From NCBI GenBank assembly GCA_036513075.1, contig DATBZS010000086.1, positions 1 to 51,908 on the forward strand: a stretch of 51,908 nt of DNA, in the 5' to 3' direction. Each line of letters begins with the position of its first letter. The stretch's first letter is position 1. Shown one piece after another: positions 43,155-51,394 of the stretch. Below the pieces are notes generated by a model. It searched no databases. It was given only the letters and a program-made list of their open reading frames with translations, and was not told where the DNA came from. The stretch is from Bog-756 sp036513075. GTDB taxonomy: Bacteria; Actinomycetota; Acidimicrobiia; Acidimicrobiales; RAAP-2. The position numbers were made by a program, and so were the translations under genes.

Positions 43155-43574
43155 TCAGCGGGGCGGGATCGAGTAGGTGACCTGGGCCTTGGCCACCAGG
43201 GCGTCGTCGGCCACCGAATGGAGGGCCACGTCGACGACGCCCAACCGGGACCCGAGCTTGAGCAGGGTGCCGGTGGCCACCACGTCGACCAGGGCGGGCT
43301 TGCGGAGGAAGTCGATGTGGAGGCTGGTGGTGACGGCCAGGGCCACCGGGCCGATCTGGCCGACGATGGCCAGCCAGGCCGCACAGTCGGCCAGGGCCAT
43401 CAACGACGGCCCCGACACGGTGCCACCGGGCCGGACGTTCGACTCGTCGACGGTCAGGCGCATCCGGACGCCTGCGTCGCTCACCTCCTCGACGGTGTAG
43501 GGCAGTTCGGCCGGGAAGGCGGCGTCGAGGAACACCTGGAGTTCGGCGACGTCCATGGCGGGAGGTGGCGGCAT
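43155..43574 (-). CDS. PaaI-like hotdog thioesterase
   Basis: This 139-aa hotdog-fold thioesterase contains GGTVSGPSLMALADCAAWLAIVG, the active-site helix segment of the PaaI/YbgC group, followed by AVTTSLHIDFLRKP. It would hydrolyse an acyl-CoA in the cytoplasm; the substrate is unknown. ATG 43574 is chosen because TACGAT (43583-43588 on this strand) precedes it by 8 nt; an upstream frame to 43691 is not supported. Confidence 0.78.
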   Translation of the reverse strand: MPPPPAMDVAELQVFLDAAFPAELPYTVEEVSDAGVRMRLTVDESNVRPGGTVSGPSLMALADCAAWLAIVGQIGPVALAVTTSLHIDFLRKPALVDVVATGTLLKLGSRLGVVDVALHSVADDALVAKAQVTYSIPPR

Positions 43575-43703
43575 GACGGGGGATCGTAGCCAGCCACGGC
43601 GGCGACCCGGCCCGGTCAGGGTCCCACGGTGTCGCCCGGTTCGTGCAGACTGTCCCCCGGGCCGACGAACGGCACCGCGGGACAGGGACATCGAGGAGAT
43701 CGA

Positions 43704-44489
43704 GTGGCCGAGGGTGACACGTCAGCAGGGGGCCGGATCACCATGGAGGACCATGCGGCGGCGGCCGACCTGGCCCACCTGGCCGGTCAGGTGCTCATCG
43801 AGCTCCAGTCCGGCGATCTGGAGGGAAAGGCGCTCGGCGCCGAGGGCGACCAACGCTCCCACGACCTCCTGCTGGCGCTCTTGGCCGAGCGGTTCCCCCA
43901 TGACCGGGTGCGGTCCGAGGAGGACGACCAGGCGACCGAGCTGGCCGACTCGGCCGGCCGGGTGTGGATCATCGACCCCCTCGACGGCACCCGCGAATAC
44001 TCGGAGCGTCGGACCGACTGGGCCGTGCACGTGGCTCTGGCCGTCGACGGCGCACCAGCCGTCGGGGCGGTGGCGCTGCCCGGACTCGATCTGGTGCTCG
44101 GGACAGGGAACCCGCCGCCCCTGCCTGCCCGGCCGGCCGTGCCCCGCCTGGTGGTGAGCCGCACCCGACCGCCCGAGTTCGTGCCCTTCGTGGCCGAGCG
44201 TCTGGGGGCGGAGACGGTGCCGATGGGGTCGGCGGGAGCCAAGATCTCGGCGGTGGTCCGGGGCGAAGCCGAGGTGTACGTCCATGCCGGGGGACAGTAC
44301 GAATGGGACTCGTGCGCGCCGGTGGCCGTGGCGCTGGCCGCCGGTCTCCACGCAAGCCGCATCGACGGCTCGCCCCTCCGTTACGCCCGGCCTGATCCAT
44401 GGTTGCCCGACCTGATCGTCTGCCATCCCGACCTGGCCGACAAGGTGCTCGCCGCCGTGCGTGACTCGGGCCTCGTCGAAGGGGAGTGA
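43704..44489 (+). CDS. Inositol-monophosphatase-family phosphatase, CysQ-like
   Basis: This lithium-sensitive-type phosphatase of 261 aa has metal-binding motifs SEEDDQ and WIIDPLDGTREYSE, and the later YEWDSCAPVAVALAAG. The spacing is like CysQ (3'(2'),5'-bisphosphate nucleotidase), which clears the by-product of PAPS reduction; inositol or fructose-bisphosphate activity is possible. It is not in the cysH operon. GTG 43704 has GAGGAG upstream. The next gene follows after 4 nt, so they are co-transcribed. Confidence 0.82.
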   Translation: MAEGDTSAGGRITMEDHAAAADLAHLAGQVLIELQSGDLEGKALGAEGDQRSHDLLLALLAERFPHDRVRSEEDDQATELADSAGRVWIIDPLDGTREYSERRTDWAVHVALAVDGAPAVGAVALPGLDLVLGTGNPPPLPARPAVPRLVVSRTRPPEFVPFVAERLGAETVPMGSAGAKISAVVRGEAEVYVHAGGQYEWDSCAPVAVALAAGLHASRIDGSPLRYARPDPWLPDLIVCHPDLADKVLAAVRDSGLVEGE

Positions 44490-44493
44490 GCCG

Positions 44494-45690
44494 ATGAGCG
44501 CTCTGTCCGGTACCCCGCCGCCTGCACCGCCGGTCTTCGGCCCGGCCCGGCTCGGGCCGCTCACCTTGAAGAACCGGATCATCAAGTCGGCGACCTTCGA
44601 GGGCGCGTCGCCCCGGGGTGTCGTCACCGACGACCTGGTGGGCTTCCACGAGCGGATCGCCCGGGGTGGGGCGGCCATGACCACGGTGGCCTACCTGGCC
44701 GTGGGGCCCGAGGGCCGGACCGACCGGCACTGCGTCCTGCTCGGGTCGGACTCGGTCGAGGGGCTGTCCCGGCTCACGGAAACGGTTCATGCCGCGGGAG
44801 CACTGGCCTCGGCCCAGATCGGCCACGCCGGCCCGGTGGCCAACTCCAAGTCGAACGGTACCCCCGCACTGTCCCCCAGTCGGCGGTTCGGGGCATCGGG
44901 TGCGCTGACGCGGGCCGCAACGGCCGACGACATCGCCCGCATCACCGAGGATTACCGGCGGGGCGCGGCCCGTGCCGTCGAGGCCGGATTCGACTGCATC
45001 GAGATCCACCTCGGCCACAACTACCTGCTGAGTGCGTTCCTCAGTCCGCGGCTGAACAGGCGGACCGACGGGTGGGGCGGGTCCCTCGAGCACCGGGCCC
45101 GGTTCCCCCGCCAGGTGGTGGCCGCCGTGCGCGAGGGCGCCGGTGACGCCGTGGCCGTCACGGCCAAGCTCAATATGGCCGATGGGGTACCCGGCGGGTT
45201 CGACGTGCCCGAGAGCATCATGTTCGCCCGGACGCTCGAGGAGGACGGCCACATCGACGCCCTCGAGCTGACCGGCGGGAGTTCGCTGTCCAATCCGATG
45301 TACCTCTTCCGGGGGGACGCCCCGAGGGCGGAGTTCGCCGCCACCCTGCCTCAACCGTTGCGGCTCGGATTCAAGGTGGTGGGCACGCGGTTCCTGAAGG
45401 AGTACCCGTTCGAGGAGGGCTACTTCCGGGCCCAGGCCCGCCAGTTCCTTGACGCCCTCGACCTGCCGCTGATCCTGCTCGGCGGCATCAACCGACTCGA
45501 CACGGTGGAAGCGGCACTGAGCGAGGGGTTCTCCTTCGTGGCCATGGCCCGGGCGCTGCTGCGCGAGCCGGACCTGATCTCACGGTGGGCGGAGGGGGCC
45601 CGGGATGATGGTCTGTGCATCCACTGCAACCGGTGCATGCCCTCGATCTACAGCGGCACCCGCTGCGTGGAGATCCACACCGGCGCCTGA
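44494..45690 (+). CDS. Old-yellow-enzyme-family NADH:flavin oxidoreductase
   Basis: This FMN TIM-barrel ene-reductase (398 aa) has LGPLTLKNRIIKSATFEG, AQIGHAGP and the substrate-site HLGHNYLLSAFLSPRLNRRTD motif, with the FMN phosphate-binding stretch LLGGINRLDTVEAAL. The C-terminus carries Cys375, Cys378 and Cys381 in CIHCNRCMP plus a fourth Cys near residue 391, as in 2,4-dienoyl-CoA reductase, which holds a [4Fe-4S] cluster. The second (FAD/NADPH) half of that enzyme is missing. ATG 44494 has AAGGGGAG upstream. Confidence 0.85.
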   Translation: MSALSGTPPPAPPVFGPARLGPLTLKNRIIKSATFEGASPRGVVTDDLVGFHERIARGGAAMTTVAYLAVGPEGRTDRHCVLLGSDSVEGLSRLTETVHAAGALASAQIGHAGPVANSKSNGTPALSPSRRFGASGALTRAATADDIARITEDYRRGAARAVEAGFDCIEIHLGHNYLLSAFLSPRLNRRTDGWGGSLEHRARFPRQVVAAVREGAGDAVAVTAKLNMADGVPGGFDVPESIMFARTLEEDGHIDALELTGGSSLSNPMYLFRGDAPRAEFAATLPQPLRLGFKVVGTRFLKEYPFEEGYFRAQARQFLDALDLPLILLGGINRLDTVEAALSEGFSFVAMARALLREPDLISRWAEGARDDGLCIHCNRCMPSIYSGTRCVEIHTGA

Positions 45691-45693
45691 GCC

Positions 45694-46044
45694 TCAGTCG
45701 ACGGCCGGCCCGTCATCGGCACTGTCAGCGTCGTCGGAGTCACCGGGCACGATCGGGGCGTCGAGGTCCCAACCTTCGGGGTCGGTCTCCCGCGACTTGG
45801 TGCGGGGCGAACGGCCGCCGAGCCCGTCGGGGTCGTCGATCAGCCCGTCGAGGACGGCGATCTGCTCGGGGTCGTCCAGCTCGGCGCCGGCCTCCTCGAG
45901 CTCCTTCTCGTCGAGTTGGAAGTTGGGGTCGAGCGACGGGTCGAGCTCGAGTTCCTCGATGAAATCGGGGTCGAGCCCGGACGCGTCGTCGATGGCCTCG
46001 TCGCCCTGCTCGTAGGTCTCCGTGGGGTCGTCAGGTCCACTCAT
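45694..46044 (-). CDS. Small highly acidic protein
   Basis: This 116-aa protein is dominated by Asp and Glu with almost no hydrophobic core, so it is likely disordered. The segment DEKELEEAGAELDDPEQ and DGLIDDPDG occur in acidic actinobacterial proteins of unknown function; a DUF5709 relationship is possible but uncertain. GGTGGAGCG lies upstream of ATG 46044. The function is unknown. Confidence 0.6.
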   Translation of the reverse strand: MSGPDDPTETYEQGDEAIDDASGLDPDFIEELELDPSLDPNFQLDEKELEEAGAELDDPEQIAVLDGLIDDPDGLGGRSPRTKSRETDPEGWDLDAPIVPGDSDDADSADDGPAVD

Positions 46045-46213
46045 GGTCGCTCCACCTCTCGATCCACGGGATCAGTTCCCGCAGGCTCTGGCGTCGTGCC
46101 CGGGCCCTGGCCCGATAGTAGGTCGGATGGCGTGGCAACCGGCCGTTCGCCCCGAGGTGGTCGAGGGTCGGTCCGGATGGACCTCAGTGACATGCCTACA
46201 TCGGCCGTCGTGG

Positions 46214-47677
46214 TCAGTACTCGGCGACGGTGCCTCCCGGCACCACGGCCAGCTCGGCGTGCTCGAGATGGTGGGACAGATCGGCATCAGCCCCCGCCCC
46301 GGGCACCTTCGGAATGAAGAGGGCGGCGACGATAGCCACCACGGTCATGGCGGCCAGGAAGCAGAAGCCCTTGGTGTAGTCGGACTCGGACGGGTAGCCG
46401 TCGGCCAGGATCTGCGAGGCGATGATGCTCGACATCACCGCGGCGCCGATCGCCCCGCCGATGGTGCGGATATTGGCGTTCATTCCGCTGGCCACGCCGG
46501 TCTGGGCCGGAGGGACGGCCTGGACGATCAGATTGGACATGGCGGAGAAGGCGAGGCCGAGACCGATTCCGAGCAGGGTGCTCGCCAGGTAGATCTGCCA
46601 TGCCTGGTGGTGGGCAAAGGCCAGCAACAGGTAGGCGCTGGTGGAAGCGATCGACCCGATGATGACTGCCGACTTGGAGCCGATGGTGGCCGCCAGCCGA
46701 CCGGAGAGGAGGCCGGTGATGAACATGGTGACGGTCAACGGCAACAAGAAGAGCCCCGACTGGACGATGCTCGCCCCGAATCCGTAGCCGGTCGACGTCG
46801 GGGTCTGGACGAACTCGGGTAGGAATCCGATCACCGCGTACATCCCCATGCCGAACATGAAGGCGACCAGATTGTTGGTCCACACCGCCGTGCGGCGCAT
46901 CATGTGCATGTCGATGAGCGGCTCCTTGGACCGGAGCTCCACCACCACCCAGACCACGAGGATCGCGGCGGCCAGGGCGATCAGCCCGATGACCCGGGGT
47001 GAAGCCCACCCCCAGACGGGCGCCTCGCTCACCCCCAACAGGAGGGCGACAAGCCAGCCGGACAGCAGGACGGCGGCCAGCCAACTGATCCGGCCAGGCG
47101 TCCGCACGGGTGATTCGGGTACGAAGAGCCAGGCCGACACCGCGGCCACGGCGGCGAGCATCATCGGGATCCAGAACAGCCAGTGGAAGTTGAGATGGCT
47201 GACGATGGGACCGGCCAGGACGATCCCGGCTCCGCCTCCCACGGCGGCCATGGCTGCGATGATCCCGACGGCGCCCGCCACCTTGACTCCGGGAAACTCG
47301 TCGCGGACGATGCCGAACGACAGCGGGAGGACGGCACCGCCGATGCCCTGAATGGCGCGGGCGATGATCAGGACGGTGATGGAGTGGGCGAGGCCGGCCA
47401 CGACCGACCCGGCGGCCAGCGCTCCGAGGGTGACCACCAGCATCCGTTCCTTGCCCACCATGTCGCCCACCCGGCCGAGGATCGGCGTGAAGATCGACGC
47501 CGACAACAAGAACGCGGTCAGGACCCAGGTCACGGTGTTCTGGGAGGTGTGGAACTCCTGCTCGATGGTCGGGAGGACCGGCGACACCAGGGACTGCAGG
47601 AGTGCGTAGGCGGTAGTCCCGAGGAGTAGGACGGCGAAGGTGACCTTGTAGCTGGACCGCGTGGAGGTAAGGGGCAT
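46214..47677 (-). CDS. MFS drug:H+ antiporter, DHA2 (14-span) type
   Basis: This multidrug-type exporter of 487 aa has about 14 predicted spans. The motif GRVGDMVGKERMLVVTLG after TM2 is the MFS motif A, and ARAIQGIGGAVLPLSFGIVRDEFP is the DHA2-family TM4 segment. Its sequence is EmrB/QacA-like; the substrate is unknown. ATG 47677 gives the family start; frames reaching 48211 would overlap the DUF1643 gene. It is divergent from that gene. Confidence 0.88.
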   Translation of the reverse strand: MPLTSTRSSYKVTFAVLLLGTTAYALLQSLVSPVLPTIEQEFHTSQNTVTWVLTAFLLSASIFTPILGRVGDMVGKERMLVVTLGALAAGSVVAGLAHSITVLIIARAIQGIGGAVLPLSFGIVRDEFPGVKVAGAVGIIAAMAAVGGGAGIVLAGPIVSHLNFHWLFWIPMMLAAVAAVSAWLFVPESPVRTPGRISWLAAVLLSGWLVALLLGVSEAPVWGWASPRVIGLIALAAAILVVWVVVELRSKEPLIDMHMMRRTAVWTNNLVAFMFGMGMYAVIGFLPEFVQTPTSTGYGFGASIVQSGLFLLPLTVTMFITGLLSGRLAATIGSKSAVIIGSIASTSAYLLLAFAHHQAWQIYLASTLLGIGLGLAFSAMSNLIVQAVPPAQTGVASGMNANIRTIGGAIGAAVMSSIIASQILADGYPSESDYTKGFCFLAAMTVVAIVAALFIPKVPGAGADADLSHHLEHAELAVVPGGTVAEY

Positions 47678-47776
47678 CGGCTTCCGTTCGAGGGTCGCCC
47701 CGCGGGCCGGGACAGGCGCCATCTTGGCACTGCCGTCGGCTCCGGCGACAGACGCCGCCAGCCTCCACGGGTCGGA

Positions 47777-47782
47777 TACGGT
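47777..47782 (+). promoter_or_regulatory. -10 element, leaderless
   Basis: TACGGT is followed by exactly 6 nt and the GTG start at 47789. Confidence 0.55.
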
Positions 47783-47788
47783 CTGGAC

Positions 47789-48331
47789 GTGTCCACCCCG
47801 GCGATTGCGGCGACGCCTACGGTCACCGACAAGGCGACGGGTACCCACGGGGCAGCCTCGGCGACGTTCGACGCCACCCGCACGTACCGCTACCGGCTGA
47901 CCCGCACGTGGGACGCCAGCCGGGCGCGACTCAACTTCGTGATGCTCAACCCGTCGACGGCGGACGCCCACGACCTCGACCCCACCGTCCGACGCTGTGT
48001 CGGCTTCGCCATCTCGTGGGGCTTCGGTTCCCTCGAAGTCACCAATATCTTCGGCTTTCGGGCGACCGATCCCGCGGTCCTGGTGGCCCAGGTCGAGCCG
48101 GTGGGGGAGGGGAACGACCGGGCTATCCGCGACGCGGCGACGGCTGCCGACCAGGTGGTCGTGGCCTGGGGAACCAAGGGCAGCCATCGTGGCCGGGGCG
48201 ACGAGGTGCATGCCCTGCTACGGGGGATAGCCGTGCGTCCGATGGTGCTCGGGCTGACCAGGGACGGGCACCCTGCCCACCCGCTCTACTTGCGCAACGA
48301 CACGATGCCGGCAGCGTGGGACACCGCCTGA
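47789..48331 (+). CDS. DUF1643 domain protein
   Basis: This 180-aa protein of the DUF1643 family (function unknown, often near restriction or nucleic-acid genes) has FVMLNPSTADAHDLDPTVRR, FGSLEVTNIFGFRATDP and VVAWGTKGSHRGRGDEV, the three conserved blocks. The first 25 residues are Thr/Ala-rich and not conserved. The GTG start matches the leaderless promoter. It is a lone gene. Confidence 0.85.
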   Translation: MSTPAIAATPTVTDKATGTHGAASATFDATRTYRYRLTRTWDASRARLNFVMLNPSTADAHDLDPTVRRCVGFAISWGFGSLEVTNIFGFRATDPAVLVAQVEPVGEGNDRAIRDAATAADQVVVAWGTKGSHRGRGDEVHALLRGIAVRPMVLGLTRDGHPAHPLYLRNDTMPAAWDTA

Positions 48332-48415
48332 CGGCCCAGCCGGGTCGGGTTCTGAGTTTCGGGGTGTCACCACGCGCCGACACTTGAGCGACGACATTCC
48401 AGACTTGTCGGTCGA

Positions 48416-48421
48416 TAGGGT
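48416..48421 (+). promoter_or_regulatory. -10 element, leaderless
   Basis: TAGGGT is followed by exactly 6 nt and ATG at 48428. Confidence 0.55.
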
Positions 48422-48427
48422 GGGCCG

Positions 48428-48787
48428 ATGGACAGTCGGCTCCGCCTGGTGGTCCTGATCGCGGCTGTGGTGGTCGGGCTGCTTGCCGCCTTTCCGCACT
48501 TCGACGCGATGTCGCTGACCCCGGCGGCTCGTTCCGTTGCCGGCACGGTGCAGACGCCCGGACACGACCTCGGAAGTTGTGCGCCGGGAATACAGCGATG
48601 CGACCCGAGCGCGCCGGCATCGCCGGTCACCAGTTCGGTGGGGACGGGCGTGGCATTCTTGGCCGCCGTCACGGCGATCGCAATCGTAGCTCGACGAACC
48701 CGACGGGCGACGTCCGGGCGGCGACTCAGGGCCGGCGTGGTCCTGAGTATTGAGCGGCCCCCGCAGCTGCTCGTATTCGCCAGCTGA
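48428..48787 (+). CDS. Small membrane protein, 119 aa
   Basis: I do not recognise this protein. It has two predicted spans (about residues 5-24 and 72-88), an extracytoplasmic loop with two Cys (GSCAPGIQRCDPS) that could form a disulfide, and a basic cytoplasmic tail. The leaderless promoter gives good support for the start. The 3' end overlaps the first strand of the RNA structure at 48770-48856. Confidence 0.55.
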   Translation: MDSRLRLVVLIAAVVVGLLAAFPHFDAMSLTPAARSVAGTVQTPGHDLGSCAPGIQRCDPSAPASPVTSSVGTGVAFLAAVTAIAIVARRTRRATSGRRLRAGVVLSIERPPQLLVFAS

Positions 48788-48856
48788 GCACAGCTGGATC
48801 ACCCCCGGGCTGAGCCCGGAAGGAGTCGGCGGCACCGAGCCGCCGGCCCGCACGAG
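48770..48856 (+). ncRNA. Structured RNA candidate (four-stem junction) upstream of the His-rich protein
   Basis: A closing stem CTCGT/ACGAG (48770-48774 and 48852-48856) encloses three perfect hairpins: CCAGCTG/CAGCTGG (48780-48786, 48791-48797), CCGGGC/GCCCGG (48805-48810, 48814-48819) and CGGCGGC/GCCGCCG (48827-48833, 48839-48845; extendable to 9 bp with a G-U pair). The unpaired linkers include ATCACCC and AAGGA. It lies 104 bases before the next gene's ATG, a riboswitch-like position. I could not match it to a known class, including c-di-AMP, cobalamin and SAM types. A simple termination region is the alternative. Confidence 0.5.
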
Positions 48857-48960
48857 ATCGCACCGTGCCTATCGCACCCGCGCCCGGACGATGGTCCGTC
48901 CGGTCCGCCATCTTTCGCAGGGCCCAATCGCGGCCACCTGCCACCTCACGAGGAGTTCCC

Positions 48961-49770
48961 ATGTCCAGCAATGACTCACCCACCAATCGACGAGCAGCCG
49001 GCGGACGTCCGTCCGCCTCAACCAGATCCGGACACCCCTCGGGTAGTCAGGGTCGCGAACGCATCGCACAGAAGAAGAGAGAGGAAGAGGCAGCGGCGGC
49101 GCGGTCCCGACGGACGCGTCGCCTGACCGTTGGTGCCCTGGCGGTCGTGGGCGTCCTGGTGGTCGGGGTGATGGTCGCCGTGACGGTGGCACCATCCGAT
49201 CCGCAACGGTCCGTGGCTGTCGGACTGCCGGTCGTGCCCGGACCGCTCGGACCCGAGGGCGTGCCCATCGAGCAGGGCCCGATGCTCGCCTCCACGGCAT
49301 CGGCGGCCACCGGCCAACCGGTCGACGGTGTCGAGTGCAACTCGACCGAGCAGGTGGCGTACCACGTACACACGCATCTGAGCATCTACGTGGAAGGCGT
49401 GCTCCGGCCCATCCCAGCCGGGATCGGCATCGTGTCACCGGTCGGACAGCAGGCACCGGCCGGGGTCTTCGACCACGCGTCCCAGTGCTACTACTGGCTT
49501 CACGTCCACGCCCAGGACGGGGTCATCCACATCGAATCCCCGGCCGGGCACTCCTACGTGCTCGGCCAGTTCTTCGACCTGTGGGGTCAGCCGCTCAGCT
49601 CCGACCGGGTAGGTCCGGCGACCGGCCCGCTCACCATGTGGATCGACGGCCACCGCTACCGGGGTGACCCCCGGGCGATCCCGCTCGGTTCCCACGAGGA
49701 CGTACAGATCGATGTGGGACGGCCGGTGGTCGATCCGCACTCGGTGCGGTGGGCGGCTACGTCGCTGTGA
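48961..49770 (+). CDS. Membrane-anchored histidine-rich extracytoplasmic protein
   Basis: This 269-aa protein has a basic, disordered N-terminus (residues 1-50, with a charged helix QKKREEEAAAARSRR), one membrane span (about 56-77), then an extracytoplasmic domain. This domain has His135, His137 and His139 (YHVHTHLSIYVEG), His181 and His183 (YWLHVHAQDGVIHIE) and His190, with Cys126 and Cys176. Such His clusters suggest metal binding. Similar unnamed domains occur in other bacteria, but I know no function. GAGGAG precedes ATG 48961. A structured RNA lies upstream. Confidence 0.75.
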   Translation: MSSNDSPTNRRAAGGRPSASTRSGHPSGSQGRERIAQKKREEEAAAARSRRTRRLTVGALAVVGVLVVGVMVAVTVAPSDPQRSVAVGLPVVPGPLGPEGVPIEQGPMLASTASAATGQPVDGVECNSTEQVAYHVHTHLSIYVEGVLRPIPAGIGIVSPVGQQAPAGVFDHASQCYYWLHVHAQDGVIHIESPAGHSYVLGQFFDLWGQPLSSDRVGPATGPLTMWIDGHRYRGDPRAIPLGSHEDVQIDVGRPVVDPHSVRWAATSL

Positions 49771-49780
49771 CAGTGGCGCG

Positions 49781-50701
49781 TCATAAGCCCTGGCACAGGA
49801 TCGTCGGCGCGGTGATGTTCTCGCCGGAACGCACGGTCACGGCCAGGAGTGGGCATGTCGCGCTACCGGCGTGCCCCTGGACGGCATAGGCACCTGGAGG
49901 ACCTGAGAACGAGTACTGGCCGTTGACGGCGTCGACGGCCAGTACCTTCCGGGTGCGGGAGTCGGTGACGGTCACCGGACCGGAGACGGGCTGTTGCTGC
50001 AGGGTCTCGAGGTCAAGGGAGCCGGTCACGTTGCCGGGGGCGGCCGCAGCCCGCGATGTCGCCACTGACAACGTCTGCATGACCTGGAGCACGCCGCGGC
50101 CGAGCCCGGTCAGCGTCGCGCTCCTCGACGGGACGTACCAGATGGTGCTCGCCTGGTTCGTGCCGTGGCTGACGGTCTGTGTCTCGACCGTCAGACCATG
50201 GACCCGGATCGTCCTGACGGTGGGGGGGTGCAACCCCGTTGTCATCGGATCGGCCCCGATCGTGAGCGACAGCGACACGGACGTAGACGATGCCGGCGGA
50301 ATGTACGCAGGGCAGAAAAAGGGGACGACGGAGACTCCGATGGTGAGGACTCCGGAACGTTGATACAACGGGCATCCAGGAAAGTAGATGACCTTCCACG
50401 ACTTGGGTACGGAGACCTGTACCCCATATGCGGAGTGGGCGACCCAACCGGGCTTCGGCGATGTCGAACCTGAAGTCGACGCCGGATGGTTGCCGGACCG
50501 AAACGACTGGGAAGCAAACACGGCCACGATGAGGACGGCAGCGGCGGCCAGCGTCACCACGAGCTTGCCGTCGACGCGGGACAGACGCCGGCCTGTCACC
50601 TGCGCCCGCAACTCCGCCGCGGTCAGCGGTGCACGCGGCTGCTCGCCGGCCCGCAGCATGTCCTGGATGCCGGACCGAACGCCGTCTTCGTTATCGATCA
50701 C
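49781..50701 (-). CDS. Putative anti-sigma factor, membrane protein
   Basis: This 306-aa protein has a cytoplasmic N-terminus of about 45 residues, one membrane span (about 47-64) and a large Ser/Thr-rich external part. The last 75 residues (VTVTDSRTRKVLAVDAVNG onward) look like a carboxypeptidase-regulatory-like beta domain. It starts (GTG) 6 nt after the sigma factor stop, the usual sigma/anti-sigma order, so it probably sequesters that sigma factor. No zinc-binding HxxxCxxC motif is seen, so it would be a non-ZAS type. Confidence 0.65.
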   Translation of the reverse strand: MIDNEDGVRSGIQDMLRAGEQPRAPLTAAELRAQVTGRRLSRVDGKLVVTLAAAAVLIVAVFASQSFRSGNHPASTSGSTSPKPGWVAHSAYGVQVSVPKSWKVIYFPGCPLYQRSGVLTIGVSVVPFFCPAYIPPASSTSVSLSLTIGADPMTTGLHPPTVRTIRVHGLTVETQTVSHGTNQASTIWYVPSRSATLTGLGRGVLQVMQTLSVATSRAAAAPGNVTGSLDLETLQQQPVSGPVTVTDSRTRKVLAVDAVNGQYSFSGPPGAYAVQGHAGSATCPLLAVTVRSGENITAPTILCQGL

Positions 50702-50707
50702 GTCCGC

Positions 50708-51202
50708 TCACCTCCACGTCGGGTCCCGGTCCAGGCGTTCGAGACGATCCGCCACGATCCTCCGGGACCGGCTCAGCCACGATTTGACCGTGCCCTCGGG
50801 CACCCGAAGTTCGCCCGCCACCTCTGCCACCGTCATCCCCAGTCCGTCGTGGAGCAGGAGTGCCCTGGCCTGGACTCCCGGAAGTGTCCGCATCGCCTGG
50901 GCGATCTCGCCGTGGTGGTCGGGGATGTCGATCGATGCGCTGCGCTGGTGCTTGACCGTGCTCCGCTGGGACTTCTTCCAGGACTGGATGCACAGGTTGT
51001 GCAGGACCCTCCGGGTCCAGCCCTCGGGATCGTCGTATTCGGAGATCTTCGCCCAGTGCTTCCACGCCCGTAGCAGCGCTTCTTGTGTCAGATCCTGAGC
51101 CTGTTCCTTGCTACCGGTGAGGACATACGCCTGGGCCTGGAGTCGCTTCCACGCGTCGGCGAAGAAGGCGTCGAACCTGTCCTCGTCCTCCGACTGCGGC
51201 AT
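50708..51202 (-). CDS. ECF RNA polymerase sigma factor (SigE-family)
   Basis: This extracytoplasmic-function sigma factor has 164 aa. Region 2 is FFADAWKRLQAQAYVLTGSK followed by EQAQDLTQEALLRAWKHW. Region 4 is the HTH in LGMTVAEVAGELRVPEGTVKSWLSRSRR. It is followed by the membrane protein that is its likely anti-sigma factor. GGGAG precedes ATG 51202. The upstream region holds a CCCCC/GGGGG hairpin (51266-51270, 51277-51281), but no autoregulatory promoter could be assigned. Confidence 0.9.
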   Translation of the reverse strand: MPQSEDEDRFDAFFADAWKRLQAQAYVLTGSKEQAQDLTQEALLRAWKHWAKISEYDDPEGWTRRVLHNLCIQSWKKSQRSTVKHQRSASIDIPDHHGEIAQAMRTLPGVQARALLLHDGLGMTVAEVAGELRVPEGTVKSWLSRSRRIVADRLERLDRDPTWR

Positions 51203-51382
51203 TCCATGGTCTCCCGGATGTCGGCGGTGGCGGCCGACCTCGATGGCCCTGACTACCGGGTTACACCCCCGAGAGCGGGGGATGGTTGCAACTTTCTCCT
51301 ATCGAAGGCAGATGGCCGATTTCCTGAACGGACCGCAACGGGCATTGCGGAAGATATGCCACTTCTTGGTGGATCGAGGCCG

Positions 51383-51388
51383 TATCCT
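51383..51388 (+). promoter_or_regulatory. -10 element, leaderless
   Basis: TATCCT is followed by exactly 6 nt and ATG at 51395, fixing the start of the small HTH gene over an upstream frame from 51083. Confidence 0.55.
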
Positions 51389-51394
51389 TGGCGC

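Noticed and set aside
48770..48856. c-di-AMP (ydaO-type), SAM, cobalamin or TPP riboswitch
   Set aside because: The conserved unpaired motifs I remember for these classes are not present; left as an unassigned structured RNA.
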